Assembly: GCA_005883355.1 (NCBI GenBank)
Contig: VAXG01000104.1
Location: 1-47,086, forward strand
DNA length: 47,086 bases
Reading direction: 5' to 3'
DNA from: Actinomycetota bacterium
GTDB taxonomy: Bacteria > Actinomycetota > Thermoleophilia > Gaiellales > Gaiellaceae
The notes under the pieces are model-generated. The model saw only the letters and a list, made by a program, of their open reading frames with translations. It made no database searches and had not been told where the DNA came from. Below, piece by piece: positions 1 to 8,214 of this stretch (the stretch's first letter is position 1; each line of letters begins with the position of its first letter). The position numbers and the translations under genes were made by a program.

Positions 1-362
1 CGACAGGTGTGAAAGACGCCGTTGAGATTCGTCTCGATGACGATGCGCCAGTCCTCGTCCGACATGCGTGCGATCAGACCATCGCGGGTCACGCCTGCGT
101 TGTTGACCAGGATGTCCAGGTCGCCGGCCGCGTCGACGAGCGCCTTGGCCTGTTCGGGGTCGGCAACGTCCGCCTCGACGGCGCGCGCTCCCGCCTCCCG
201 TGCCACCGCTTCCGCCTCGTCCTTGCCCGAGCGGTAGCTCAGCGTGACGGACGCACCGGCACGCGCGAGCTCGAGCGCAATCGCACGCCCGATGCCCCGT
301 GACCCGCCCGTGACGAGGGCGGTCTTCCCCTCCAGCGACGCAAAAGGAAAAGGTTCAGGCAG
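1..362 (-). CDS. fabG: 3-oxoacyl-ACP reductase FabG, C-terminal part beyond window edge
   Basis: NADPH-dependent reduction of 3-oxoacyl-ACP in type II fatty acid synthesis, cytoplasmic. The N-terminal Rossmann fold is clear: SLEGKTALVTGGSRGIG near the start, then DILVNNAGVTRDGLIARM and NLNGVFHTC just before the window edge. The catalytic Ser/Tyr/Lys lie outside the window. It is the last visible gene of the sigma-fabZ-fabH-fabD-fabG block and overlaps the end of fabD. No in-frame ATG, GTG or TTG lies between the conserved N-terminus and well inside fabD. A CTG at 360-362 sits 9 bases after AGGAGA (372-377) and would give MPEPFPFASLEGKTALV, so CTG initiation is my preferred reading. Family assignment is secure; the start is inferred. 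Confidence 0.9.
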   Translation of the reverse strand, partial: MPEPFPFASLEGKTALVTGGSRGIGRAIALELARAGASVTLSYRSGKDEAEAVAREAGARAVEADVADPEQAKALVDAAGDLDILVNNAGVTRDGLIARMSDEDWRIVIETNLNGVFHTC

Positions 363-1287
363 AGAGGAGTGTCTCCTCGAGCTTGTCGACCTCTTCCGGT
401 GTGGAGACGGAGATCGTCTTCACGCTGCGGTCGATCCGCTTGATCAGCCCGGAGAGAACGTTGCCCGGGCCGACCTCGACGAAGGTGTGGACGCCCTCCT
501 TGATCAGGGCCTGGCCCGCGTGCGTGAAGCGCACCGGGGCGGTGAGCTGCTCCACGAGCAGCGGGGCCATCCTCTTCGCCGACTCGATGCGCGCTGTCAC
601 CGTGGACATGAAGGGCGAGGTCGGCTCGACGAATTTCGCCTTGTCGAGTGCGGGCCGGAGACGGTCCGCCGCGCGCGCGACGAGTGGGCTGTGGAACGCG
701 CCCGACACGCGCAGCTTCACCGCGCGGCGAGCGCCCGCCTCCTCGGCAGCGGCGCAGGCCTCGTCGACCGCAGGATTCTCTCCCGAGACGACGATCTGCC
801 CGGGACAGTTGTAGTTCGCCGGCCACACGTTGAAGATGCGCCGGCAGATCCGTTCCACGACCTCATCGTCGAGGCCGAGGATCGCGGCCATCGAGCCCGG
901 GTTCTTGCGAGCCGCCTCCGCCATCGCAAGTCCGCGTTCGCGCACGAGCGCAATCGCCTCTTCGACCTTCAGCGCTCCCGCTGCCGCCAGTGCGGCGAAC
1001 TCGCCCACCGAGTGCCCGACGACGAAGTCCGGCTTGATCCCGCGCGCCCGCACGGCCGCGCAGACGGCGAGACTCGTTGCGACGAGGGCCGGCTGCTGGA
1101 TCTCCGTCTCGACGAGCTCTTCTTCCGGCCCCTCGAAGCAGAGGTGCTTCAGGTCGAGCCCAGCCGCGAGGCTGCTGCGCTCGAAGACGTCGAGCGCCTC
1201 GGGGTAGGCCGCCGCGATCTCCCGGCCCATGCCGACCTCGAGCGATCCCTGTCCAGGGAAACAGAAGGCAATCCGACCGGCCTTCAT
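355..1287 (-). CDS. fabD: Malonyl-CoA:ACP transacylase FabD
   Basis: Transfers malonyl from CoA to acyl carrier protein, supplying the elongation substrate for FabH and later condensing enzymes. The protein is 310 residues, normal for the family. It begins [15 protein letters not shown], with the typical GQGS oxyanion motif, has the nucleophile motif GHSVG at 91-95 (Ser93), and the partner histidine in SGAFHS (His199). A GTG start 9 bases upstream is possible, but the ATG at 1287 overlaps the fabH stop as ATGA, matching the coupling seen throughout this block. The downstream fabG start lies inside the last codons of fabD, so the two are probably co-translated. Confidence 0.96.
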   Translation of the reverse strand: MKAGRIAFCFPGQGSLEVGMGREIAAAYPEALDVFERSSLAAGLDLKHLCFEGPEEELVETEIQQPALVATSLAVCAAVRARGIKPDFVVGHSVGEFAALAAAGALKVEEAIALVRERGLAMAEAARKNPGSMAAILGLDDEVVERICRRIFNVWPANYNCPGQIVVSGENPAVDEACAAAEEAGARRAVKLRVSGAFHSPLVARAADRLRPALDKAKFVEPTSPFMSTVTARIESAKRMAPLLVEQLTAPVRFTHAGQALIKEGVHTFVEVGPGNVLSGLIKRIDRSVKTISVSTPEEVDKLEETLLSA

Positions 1288-2273
1288 TGCGTCCACTCCA
1301 TCAGAGCCGAGCCCCAGGTGAGCCCTGCTCCCATGCCGGTCATCAACACGAGATCTCCTTTTTTGAGCCGACCGTCCGCCTGCGCCTCCGCCAGAGCAAG
1401 CGGGATCGAACCGGAAGAGGTATTGCCGTACCGATCAACGTTAACGATCATCCTCTCGCGCGGGATACCGAGTTTCTGGACCGCGTGATCCAGGATCCGC
1501 ACGTTTGCCTGGTGGGGAATGTAGACGTCGACGTCCTCGACCGCTGCTCCGCACCGCTCCAGGACCGCCTCGGCGGACGACACGAGCACGCGCGTGGCGA
1601 ACTTGAAGACCTCGCGGCCGTTCATGTGGACGTACCCGTTCCCGGTGGCCTCCTCCATGCTGCGCGAGCCGCTACCGGGGAGAGAGAGGTGGATTCCGCC
1701 GCCTCCGTCCGCGCCCAGCTCGAAGCCGAGGAAGCCCGGCTTCTCGACCTTCTCGAGCACAACGGCGCCGGCGCCGTCGCCGAACAACACGAGCGTCGAC
1801 CGGTCGGTCCAGTCGAGGATTCTGGACAGGACGTCCCCGCCGACGACGAGCGCCCGTTCGGCCAGCCCGGCGACAAGCATCCCGTAGGCCTGCGCGAGCG
1901 CGTACATGAAGCCCGTGCAACCCGCGAGGAGGTCATAGGCCGCGGCTTCATTCGCGCCCAGCGTGTCGGCGAGCAGTGCGCTCGACGTCGGGAACATCAT
2001 GTCGGGCGTCACCGTGGCGCAGAGCAGGAGGTCGAGATCCTTGCCTTCGATCCCGGCCTGCGCGATCGCGGCCTTGGCCGCCGGGAGCGCGAGGTCGGTG
2101 AGCGCCTGTTCGGGCGCCGCGATTCGCCGCTCGCGGATGCCGGTGCGTTCCATGATCCATTCGTCCGACGTGTCGACGAGCGTCGAGAGCTCGTCGTTCG
2201 TCAGCACGCGGTCGGGCACGTACGCGCCGACGCCGGTGATCGAGACCGGCGGGCCCTGCGCCTTCCCGATCAT
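1284..2273 (-). CDS. fabH: 3-oxoacyl-ACP synthase III FabH
   Basis: Initiating condensing enzyme: joins an acyl-CoA primer to malonyl-ACP. From the ATG at 2273 (ATGA overlap with the fabZ stop) the protein has 329 residues. The thiolase-fold triad is visible: Cys119 in [12 protein letters not shown], His254 in [10 protein letters not shown] and Asn284 in [10 protein letters not shown]. The N-terminal signature [17 protein letters not shown] is also typical. An upstream start would add 11 residues encoded within fabZ and is less likely. Sequence does not tell whether it prefers acetyl-CoA or branched primers; branched-chain lipids would be expected in many Actinomycetota, which is general knowledge rather than something seen here. 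Confidence 0.96.
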   Translation of the reverse strand: MIGKAQGPPVSITGVGAYVPDRVLTNDELSTLVDTSDEWIMERTGIRERRIAAPEQALTDLALPAAKAAIAQAGIEGKDLDLLLCATVTPDMMFPTSSALLADTLGANEAAAYDLLAGCTGFMYALAQAYGMLVAGLAERALVVGGDVLSRILDWTDRSTLVLFGDGAGAVVLEKVEKPGFLGFELGADGGGGIHLSLPGSGSRSMEEATGNGYVHMNGREVFKFATRVLVSSAEAVLERCGAAVEDVDVYIPHQANVRILDHAVQKLGIPRERMIVNVDRYGNTSSGSIPLALAEAQADGRLKKGDLVLMTGMGAGLTWGSALMEWTQ

Positions 2274-2710
2274 CGTTCCACCGCAAACGTGAGCGTCGCG
2301 CGACACGCGAGCTCGCCCCCGACACGAGCCTCCGCCTTGCCGCGTCCGATCGGACCGCGAACGCGCTCGAGGTCGCAGCGCAACTCGAGGACGTCACCCG
2401 GTTCGACGATGCGCTTGAAGCGACAGTCATCGATACCTGCGAAGAGGGCGAGCTTCCCCCGGTTCTCCTCTTCGCTCAGAACGGCCACCGCGCCCGTTTG
2501 CGCGAGCGCTTCCACGATCAGCACGCCGGGCATCACCGGCCGGCCCGGGAAGTGTCCACTGAGATACCACTCGTCCGCGCGTACCGTCTTTCGCGCGACC
2601 GCTCCCTCTCCGGGGCGGAGCTCGATCACCTCGTCGATCAAGAGAAACGGCTCGCGGTGAGGGAGGATCTCCTCGATCGCCTCGCGGCCGAACGGCGGAG
2701 CGAAGATCAC
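2270..2710 (-). CDS. fabZ: 3-hydroxyacyl-ACP dehydratase FabZ
   Basis: Dehydrates 3-hydroxyacyl-ACP to trans-2-enoyl-ACP in fatty acid elongation. About 146 residues, the usual hot-dog fold size. Conserved features are [14 protein letters not shown] near the N-terminus and the catalytic segment [15 protein letters not shown], which holds the active-site histidine, followed by the glutamate in [11 protein letters not shown]. The start chosen is GTG at 2710, whose GTGA overlaps the stop of the sigma factor gene. A longer frame extends into the sigma gene but adds no conserved sequence. No fabI or fabF is visible in the window, so the rest of the pathway must be encoded elsewhere or beyond the left edge. 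Confidence 0.95.
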   Translation of the reverse strand: MIFAPPFGREAIEEILPHREPFLLIDEVIELRPGEGAVARKTVRADEWYLSGHFPGRPVMPGVLIVEALAQTGAVAVLSEEENRGKLALFAGIDDCRFKRIVEPGDVLELRCDLERVRGPIGRGKAEARVGGELACRATLTFAVER

Positions 2711-3315
2711 GCGACGTCCGAAAGCTTGTCGCGCAGACGGCTGCGGCCACGATGCGCATAACACTTCGCCGTCCCGACCGGCATGTCCGCCGCAACGGAG
2801 ATCTCTTCGAACGAAAACCCAAGCGCATCCTTGAGGACGACGACGCGGGCCTGCTCGGGCGCGATCTCCGCGAGACAGCGGTTGAGCTCGCCCCGCAGTT
2901 CCGCCCTGTCAGCCTCTCCCGCAGGATCCCCGTCGGTGGCGGCCCGCCGGTCCTCGAGCAGCGGCTCGCACGCCCGGGCCCGCTGACGATTCCCGACATC
3001 TCGGCAGGCGTTGATCGTCAGCCGGTGCAACCAGGTCGCGAACTGCGACTCGCCGCGAAACTGCCTGATCTTCATGCAGAGCTTCGCCAGGGCTTCCTGT
3101 GCTGCGTCCCGAGCATCTTCCGGATCGCGAAGCAGATGGCCAGCGAGCTTCTCCACGCGCGGTGCGTGCCTTTCGCAGAGAGCCTCGAGGGCCCTCGCGT
3201 CCCCGTCTTTCGCTCTTTTCACCAGGATCGGATCGCTCAGCCGCGCATAGGCAAGTGGTCCTTCCGGACGGGAGGACTGCGAGATTTGACGCCGGCGGCC
3301 ACGTGGCAGTTGCAT
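2707..3315 (-). CDS. RNA polymerase sigma factor, ECF-like sigma-70 family
   Basis: A 202-residue sigma factor with region 2 (about residues 25-95: [20 protein letters not shown], then [20 protein letters not shown]) and region 4 (about 140-200: [38 protein letters not shown]). It lacks regions 1 and 3, as in ECF sigma factors. No anti-sigma gene is adjacent. Instead its stop codon overlaps the GTG of fabZ, and the chain of overlaps continues to fabG, so its level is probably tied to fatty acid synthesis expression. A TACACT hexamer lies 11 bases upstream of the ATG, suggesting a very short leader. Which promoters it reads cannot be told from the sequence. Confidence 0.88.
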   Translation of the reverse strand: MQLPRGRRRQISQSSRPEGPLAYARLSDPILVKRAKDGDARALEALCERHAPRVEKLAGHLLRDPEDARDAAQEALAKLCMKIRQFRGESQFATWLHRLTINACRDVGNRQRARACEPLLEDRRAATDGDPAGEADRAELRGELNRCLAEIAPEQARVVVLKDALGFSFEEISVAADMPVGTAKCYAHRGRSRLRDKLSDVA

Positions 3316-3325
3316 CTCTGCGCTC

Positions 3326-3332
3326 TAGTGTA
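3326..3332. promoter_or_regulatory. Bidirectional -10 element between sigma factor gene and birA
   Basis: TAGTGTA reads TAGTGT on the plus strand, 6 bases before the birA GTG, and TACACT on the minus strand, 11 bases before the sigma factor ATG. The TANNNTA heptamer is symmetric, so one site can serve both directions. No convincing -35 is visible on either side. Inferred from position and from similar sites elsewhere in the window. Confidence 0.5.
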
Positions 3333-3337
3333 GGAGC

Positions 3338-3931
3338 GTGGCGGATTCACTCGCCCCGGACGCCGTGAAACCTCTCCTTCGTGGCCGGTTCGGTCGCGCT
3401 TACCGCTACGCAGAGGTCACCCCCTCGACCCAGCGGATGCTGGCGGCCGACGAGGCGGAGGGCGCGGTCGCGGTCGCCGAGGAACAGACCGCGGGGCGAG
3501 GTCGTCTAGGGCGTAGCTGGCAGGCTCCCGCAGGAACGAGCGTGCTGGTCTCCGTTCTCCTGCTCCCGGACGTGGAGCCGGCGAAGCTCCCGGAGCTCTC
3601 CCTCGTCGCCGGCAACGCGGTCGCAGAGGCAATCGTCGAGGTGACAGGGATCGAGCCCACGATCAAGTTCCCGAACGACGTCCTCATCGGCGGCCGCAAG
3701 GTTGCCGGGATCCTCGCCGAGTCGAGCGAGGGACGCGTGGTGCTCGGCATCGGCATCAATGCCAACCAGACCCGCGAGCAGCTCCCTGACGACGCGCAGA
3801 CGGAGCCGACGTCGCTCCGCCTCGAGCTGGGCGAGCCCGTGAACCGCGTGCAGCTTCTCGCTGCGATCCTCCTTCAGCTCGAGCGCGCGTACGACGACTG
3901 GGTCGCTACGGGAACTTCAGCGTCCGGCTGA
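3338..3931 (+). CDS. birA: Biotin--[acetyl-CoA carboxylase] ligase, short form
   Basis: Activates biotin with ATP and attaches it to biotin carboxyl carrier protein, feeding malonyl-CoA production, which fits its position beside the fatty acid genes. Catalytic motifs are present: TAGRGRLGRSWQAPAG (biotinoyl-AMP loop), KFPNDVLIGGRKVAGILAES and the VLGIGINAN strand. There is no N-terminal DNA-binding domain, so it is not a repressor. At 197 residues it also stops right after LERAYDDWVATG, where most homologues continue for about 50 residues into an SH3-like C-terminal domain. The 3' end overlaps the converging amidase-like gene by 26 bases. GTG start at 3338 follows a -10-like TAGTGT by 6 bases. 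Confidence 0.9.
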   Translation: MADSLAPDAVKPLLRGRFGRAYRYAEVTPSTQRMLAADEAEGAVAVAEEQTAGRGRLGRSWQAPAGTSVLVSVLLLPDVEPAKLPELSLVAGNAVAEAIVEVTGIEPTIKFPNDVLIGGRKVAGILAESSEGRVVLGIGINANQTREQLPDDAQTEPTSLRLELGEPVNRVQLLAAILLQLERAYDDWVATGTSASG

Positions 3932-5969
3932 CGTTCCCGGCCGCATCCTGCGCGACGACACGCACGCTCCGCACCGAGGACGCACGGAACGAGAACGCGC
4001 CAGCGCGAACCGTACGGATCACGACCCTGCCGTTGAGCGTCAGCCGAATTGTCGCCGGCTCGCTCACCCGAAAACGGAGGCCGCGAAACGAGAGGGCACG
4101 AAGTTCGGGAGCAACCGTGTCGATTCGGAAAAGCACGGTGTGCGTGACGGTACCGACGTCGTTCGTTGCCGTGAGTACTCCGGCGTACTTGCCGTCTTTC
4201 AGTCCGGTGGGACCCCACGGGACAGTTTGAGCGCCCGGAGCTAGGTCCGCGGAGTAGACAGAGGCCAGCGTCTTCCCCGCCTGCGCGATCTCGAGCTTCA
4301 CCGACGCAGCCTGCGCGAGCTGGAAGCCGAACGTGATCGTGTCCGCGACGCCGTCGCCATTCGGGGAGACGGCCAACGGCGACGCGGTGAAGCCCCCGAC
4401 GGTTCGGTCGACCAGGACAGGCACCACGGAGCTCACGGTCGTACGGCCGTCACTTGCGCTGAGCACGATCTCGTAGCGCCCGTCGGCGATACCGGCGGCG
4501 GTGAAGCTGAACGATTGCTTGCCGGCGCGCCGTGCCTGCGAGAAAAGGACGGAGAGATCCTGTCCGGCCGGCCCGCGCAAGGTGGCGGTCACGGTCGCCG
4601 GTGCGGTGAGCGTGTAGGAGATCTTGCTGGAGTCGGTCTGCCCATCGCCGTTCGGGGTGATCGTGCGCGGCAGCGCGGTCGCCGACGTGATCGCGAGCGA
4701 GACAGGCTTTCCTCCGATCGTCCCGCTGGCGGGACGGACGTTGTCGCCCGCCGAAATCGTCCAGCTGTAGGACCCCGGAACGGCAGTTGCAGCGTCCCAA
4801 GTCCAGTCCACGTCCTGGCTCGTTCCGGTGCCGGTGGCAACGGCGGTCCCTGTTGCGTCGGCGACGGTCACGGTCCAGGGGAGCGGCTCACTGAGGCGCG
4901 CACGAAAACGCACCTGGCCGCCGAGGGCGCCGCGAACAAAGGGCGCGTAGAGCTTCGGCAGACCGTCGCTCTGCGCCTGCTGCGCGATGGCGTCGAGTTG
5001 GGAGTAGAGCGCGGCTCCCGGACAGGTCGTGAAGCCCGTGTCGCGATGCCCCGAGACGGCACGGATGAAGACCGGGACGCCGGAGGCGAAGCGCGCGTTT
5101 CCACCGGAGACCCAGGTCAGCGTCGACTTGGGATCGACGTGCGCGATGTCGAGGCGCCAGGCGAGCAGATGGGCGAGCGCGGTGCGTGATGCGGCCGTTG
5201 GAGGGGTCGAGGTGTACGTCCCGAGCACTGCGACCCCGACGGAGCCGGTGTTGAACCCCTCGGCATGCGCACCGATCACTGGTTTGTCGATGCCGCCGTA
5301 ACGCCCCTCGAAGACCTGCCCGTACTTGTCGACGAGAAAGTTGTAGCCGATGTCGTTCCAGCCGTTCCCCTTCACGTGGTAGACCTCGATGCCACGCACG
5401 ATCGCGGCGGACTGCGAGGCGGTGTAGGAGTTCGTTCCGGCCGTGTGATGCACGAGCGCGAACTGAAGAGCCGTGGCGAAGCTCGGCGGGGCGCGGCGAA
5501 TCGCCTCGTTCGCACCCCAGGCTTCGCGATCGATGAGGAGGGGCGAGCCAGTCAGCGAAACGCGGCGCAGCGGGATACGCACCTCAGGGCTGCGCACGAA
5601 GTAGGCGCGCAGTCGCTGCACCTTTCCACGCAATCGATACTCGATCCGATCGGAAGAGCCGGTCCAGTACGGGTTGCCCACGTGCCAGCCGACCGCGGCG
5701 CGCGCTTCGGCGGTCCCCGCGTTCGGGAGGTCCTCGCCCTCCGGGTCCGCACGCCGCCAGGCGCTCCACCTTCCTGCGAGCGAGCGGGTGCGGAATTGCA
5801 CTGTGCCCGGGCCTTGCCAGTGCAACCCCACCATGTCGAACTGTGTGCTCGTCGCTGCAAGCACGCGTTCACCGTGCAGCGGCACCTCGCGCATGGTCAG
5901 GGTTGCGCCCCCGAATGCCGCGGTAGGAGCGACGAAGAACAGGAGCATGGCGACGAGGAGAGGTTTCAT
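3906..5969 (-). CDS. Secreted N-acetylmuramoyl-L-alanine amidase / PGRP-domain protein
   Basis: A 687-residue exported protein from the ATG at 5969: hydrophobic signal MKPLLVAMLLFFVAPTAAFG, a beta-rich N-terminal region, then an Amidase_2/PGRP domain at about residues 155-330. Likely zinc ligands are in FALVHHTAGTNS and AVSGHRDTGFTTCPG; GWNDIGYNFLVDKYG and FEGRYGG are also typical. The C-terminal half has FlgD-like Ig repeats, each opening with a PNGDG motif (ITPNGDGQTD, VSPNGDGVAD). It probably binds or cuts peptidoglycan outside the membrane. An upstream start would add 58 Arg-rich residues and hide the signal peptide, so I reject it. Its tail overlaps the end of birA. Confidence 0.88.
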   Translation of the reverse strand: MKPLLVAMLLFFVAPTAAFGGATLTMREVPLHGERVLAATSTQFDMVGLHWQGPGTVQFRTRSLAGRWSAWRRADPEGEDLPNAGTAEARAAVGWHVGNPYWTGSSDRIEYRLRGKVQRLRAYFVRSPEVRIPLRRVSLTGSPLLIDREAWGANEAIRRAPPSFATALQFALVHHTAGTNSYTASQSAAIVRGIEVYHVKGNGWNDIGYNFLVDKYGQVFEGRYGGIDKPVIGAHAEGFNTGSVGVAVLGTYTSTPPTAASRTALAHLLAWRLDIAHVDPKSTLTWVSGGNARFASGVPVFIRAVSGHRDTGFTTCPGAALYSQLDAIAQQAQSDGLPKLYAPFVRGALGGQVRFRARLSEPLPWTVTVADATGTAVATGTGTSQDVDWTWDAATAVPGSYSWTISAGDNVRPASGTIGGKPVSLAITSATALPRTITPNGDGQTDSSKISYTLTAPATVTATLRGPAGQDLSVLFSQARRAGKQSFSFTAAGIADGRYEIVLSASDGRTTVSSVVPVLVDRTVGGFTASPLAVSPNGDGVADTITFGFQLAQAASVKLEIAQAGKTLASVYSADLAPGAQTVPWGPTGLKDGKYAGVLTATNDVGTVTHTVLFRIDTVAPELRALSFRGLRFRVSEPATIRLTLNGRVVIRTVRAGAFSFRASSVRSVRVVAQDAAGNVSRTLKFP

Positions 5970-6040
5970 GGCGACGGACGGCCTCTTGTGCAGGGTGCCT
6001 GTACCCGGCTTCGGCCTCAAGTGCGCACGCCCTTCCCTGA

Positions 6041-6046
6041 TAGAAT
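6041..6046 (+). promoter_or_regulatory. Putative -10 element of nfeD
   Basis: TAGAAT lies 9 bases before the TTG start at 6056, so transcription would begin at or next to the start codon. No Shine-Dalgarno sequence precedes the TTG. No clear -35 hexamer is visible. Inferred. Confidence 0.45.
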
Positions 6047-6055
6047 CCTTACGAG

Positions 6056-7339
6056 TTGAAGAGCGCCTGTTTGCGGGGACTTTTGCTCGTCGGGGCGTTC
6101 CTCGCCTTTGCCTCTTCGGGTTCGGCTGCCACCTCCACACCACGCGTCTTGGCGATCCATTTCGACACGGAGGTGAATCCCGTCACGCAGAACTACCTCT
6201 GTCACAACCTCAGCCAGGCCGCGAAGGATGGTTACTCCGCAGCCGTGATCGTGCTCGACACACCAGGCGGGCTCCTGCAGTCGAAGGACAAGATCGTGCT
6301 CTGCGAGTTGAACGCAAAGCTGCCGGTGCTCGTGTGGGTCGGGCCGAACGGCGCCACCGCAGGCTCGGCGGGCGTTTGGATCGCGCAGGCGGCCGACTTC
6401 CTGGGCATGGCGCCGCAGACGAACATCGGGTCGTCGACTCCGATCGACTCGGGAGGAGGAAACATCGGCTCCGATCTCCGCCGGAAGCTCATCAACCACG
6501 AGGCCGCAACTCTGCGTGCCCTCGCACAGAGTCATGGGCGCAACGTCCAGTGGGCCGACCGTGCAGTTCGCGTGGCCACCAACGCAACTGCTCTCGAAGC
6601 GTTGCGGATGCACGTGATCGACGCAGTGGCCCCGACCCTGCCGTCCCTGCTCGAGCAGGCCGACGGCGTGAAAACCAAGCCGCGTGGCTACACCCTTCAC
6701 CTCGCCGGCGCAGCGATCCACAACGTACACCTTGGCTTCTTCACCCGAATCCTGAACACGCTGATCGATCCGAACATCCTTCCCCTGCTCTTCCTGGCGG
6801 GCCTCGCCGGGATCGGCTTCGAGATCTTCCATCCGGGCGTGGTCCTGCCCGGCGCACTCGGCGCGGTCGCGCTCGTCACCGCGCTCTTCGGATTCTCGGT
6901 CCTGCCGATCAGCTGGGGCGGCCTACTCCTGATGCTCCTCGGTGTTGCGCTGCTGGTGGTCGACGTCCACGTGACGACACACGGTGCACTCACCGTCGCC
7001 GGGCTGATCAGCCTCGCGGTGGGCTCGATCATGCTCTTCCAGAACGCCCCGGGCTTTCACACGTCGAAACCTCTGGTGATCAGCATCGCGGTCGCGCTCG
7101 GAGCGGTGTGGGTCTTCGCGATCAGCAAGGCTGTGCAGGTCCGCCACAGTCCCGTCGAAGTCGGACCGCAGTTGATCGCCGGCTCCATCGGCGAGGTGCG
7201 CGGCGACGGCCTCGTCTACGTCAACGGCGAGCTCTGGCAGGCGCGGACTCCAGACGGACAAGAGCTTCATCGGGGCGAGCGCGTCCGGGTCGAGTCCCTA
7301 GACGGATTAGTTCTGACAGTTCGTCCCGAAGGGACCTGA
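6056..7339 (+). CDS. NfeD-family membrane serine protease (ClpP-like, full-length NfeD1b type)
   Basis: A 427-residue membrane protein with a signal peptide (LLLVGAFLAFASSGSA), a ClpP-class protease domain at about residues 28-230, four or so membrane segments at about 240-360 and a C-terminal OB-fold NfeD domain ending GERVRVESLDGLVLTVRP. The catalytic serine is probably Ser104 in GATAGSAGVWI, and VLDTPGGLL and NIGSSTPID are typical of the family. NfeD proteins commonly pair with a stomatin/slipin, and one follows 110 bases downstream, so the two probably act together in membrane quality control. The start is TTG at 6056, supported by the signal peptide directly behind it. The stop codon abuts a double-hairpin repeat. 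Confidence 0.93.
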   Translation: MKSACLRGLLLVGAFLAFASSGSAATSTPRVLAIHFDTEVNPVTQNYLCHNLSQAAKDGYSAAVIVLDTPGGLLQSKDKIVLCELNAKLPVLVWVGPNGATAGSAGVWIAQAADFLGMAPQTNIGSSTPIDSGGGNIGSDLRRKLINHEAATLRALAQSHGRNVQWADRAVRVATNATALEALRMHVIDAVAPTLPSLLEQADGVKTKPRGYTLHLAGAAIHNVHLGFFTRILNTLIDPNILPLLFLAGLAGIGFEIFHPGVVLPGALGAVALVTALFGFSVLPISWGGLLLMLLGVALLVVDVHVTTHGALTVAGLISLAVGSIMLFQNAPGFHTSKPLVISIAVALGAVWVFAISKAVQVRHSPVEVGPQLIAGSIGEVRGDGLVYVNGELWQARTPDGQELHRGERVRVESLDGLVLTVRPEGT

Positions 7340-7390
7340 GGCGTCGCATGCGACGCCGCTTCAGGGCGTGCGGGCTCGGCCCGCACGCCC
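7340..7390 (+). repeat. Double-hairpin repeat, copy 1
   Basis: Starts on the base after the nfeD stop. Hairpin A is the perfect palindrome GGCGTCGCATGCGACGCC (7340-7357). Hairpin B is GGGCGTGCGGGC (7364-7375), loop TCG, GCCCGCACGCCC (7379-7390), a perfect 12-bp stem. No T tract follows, so it is not a standard intrinsic terminator. The same architecture recurs at 17187-17241 and, inverted, at 38231-38284. Confidence 0.85.
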
Positions 7391-7436
7391 GTCTGCACTG
7401 ACCGACCCCTGCCACAGCCGGACCGCGTACATCCCG

Positions 7437-7442
7437 TAGGAT
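7437..7442 (+). promoter_or_regulatory. Putative -10 element of the slipin gene
   Basis: TAGGAT lies 7 bases before the ATG at 7450, with no Shine-Dalgarno sequence between. This fits a leaderless transcript starting at the slipin ATG, independent of nfeD. Inferred. Confidence 0.45.
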
Positions 7443-7449
7443 CCAGTCC

Positions 7450-8214
7450 ATGAACGCCGCGCTGATCATCATCGCCGTACTGGTCTTCCTGGTGATCCTG
7501 TTCCTCTTCTCCGCGATCAAGGTCGCACGCGAGTACGAGCGAGGCATCATCTTCCGCCTGGGGCGACTGCTGCCCGAGCCGAAGGGGCCGGGGCTCTTCC
7601 TGCTCATCCCGGTCGTCGATCGGATGGTCAAGGTCGACCTGCGCACGATCACGCTGACGATCCCGCCGCAGGAAGTGATCACGAAGGACAACGTCCCCGT
7701 TCGTGTGAACGCCGTGGCTTACTTCCGCATCGTCGCCCCGAAGGACGCGATCGTGCAGATCGAGAACTTCATGGTCGCGACGTCGCAGATCGCGCAGACG
7801 ACTCTGCGATCTGTGCTCGGACAGCACGTGCTGGACGAGCTGCTCTCGGAGCGCGAAAAGATCAACGGGATCCTGCAGGGGATCATCGACGAGTCGACGG
7901 CACCCTGGGGCATCAAGGTGTCCATCGTCGAGGTGAAGGACGTCGAGATTCCGTCCTCGATGCAACGTGCGATGGCGCGACAGGCGGAGGCCGAACGCGA
8001 GCGGCGCGCGAAGATCATCAACGCCGAAGGCGAGTTCCAGGCAGCGGAGCGACTCAAGGACGCGGCTGCGGTGATCGGTGAGCAGCCGGTGGCCTTGCAA
8101 CTGCGCTACCTGCAGACGTTGCTCGAGCTCGGCTCCTCGCAGGCGACGACGATCGTGTTCCCCGTCGATCTGATCCGGCCTTTCCTGGAAAAGAAGGCCG
8201 GCGAGCCGAACTGA
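7450..8214 (+). CDS. Slipin / stomatin-like SPFH membrane protein
   Basis: A 254-residue SPFH-domain protein with one N-terminal membrane segment (about residues 3-24), then [20 protein letters not shown], the classic slipin start, and [22 protein letters not shown] charged, Ala/Glu/Arg-rich helical region ([20 protein letters not shown]) around residues 177-200 should drive oligomerisation. Slipins form ring assemblies in the membrane and partner with NfeD proteases, the upstream gene. It lacks a long C-terminal tail and ends [14 protein letters not shown]. Its stop codon overlaps the probable CTG start of the next gene. Confidence 0.94.
   Translation: MNAALIIIAVLVFLVILFLFSAIKVAREYERGIIFRLGRLLPEPKGPGLFLLIPVVDRMVKVDLRTITLTIPPQEVITKDNVPVRVNAVAYFRIVAPKDAIVQIENFMVATSQIAQTTLRSVLGQHVLDELLSEREKINGILQGIIDESTAPWGIKVSIVEVKDVEIPSSMQRAMARQAEAERERRAKIINAEGEFQAAERLKDAAAVIGEQPVALQLRYLQTLLELGSSQATTIVFPVDLIRPFLEKKAGEPN

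Noticed and set aside
1077-2660. Plus-strand open frame of 527 codons across fabD, fabH and fabZ
   Set aside because: Antisense shadow of three clearly conserved fatty acid genes; no recognisable motif.
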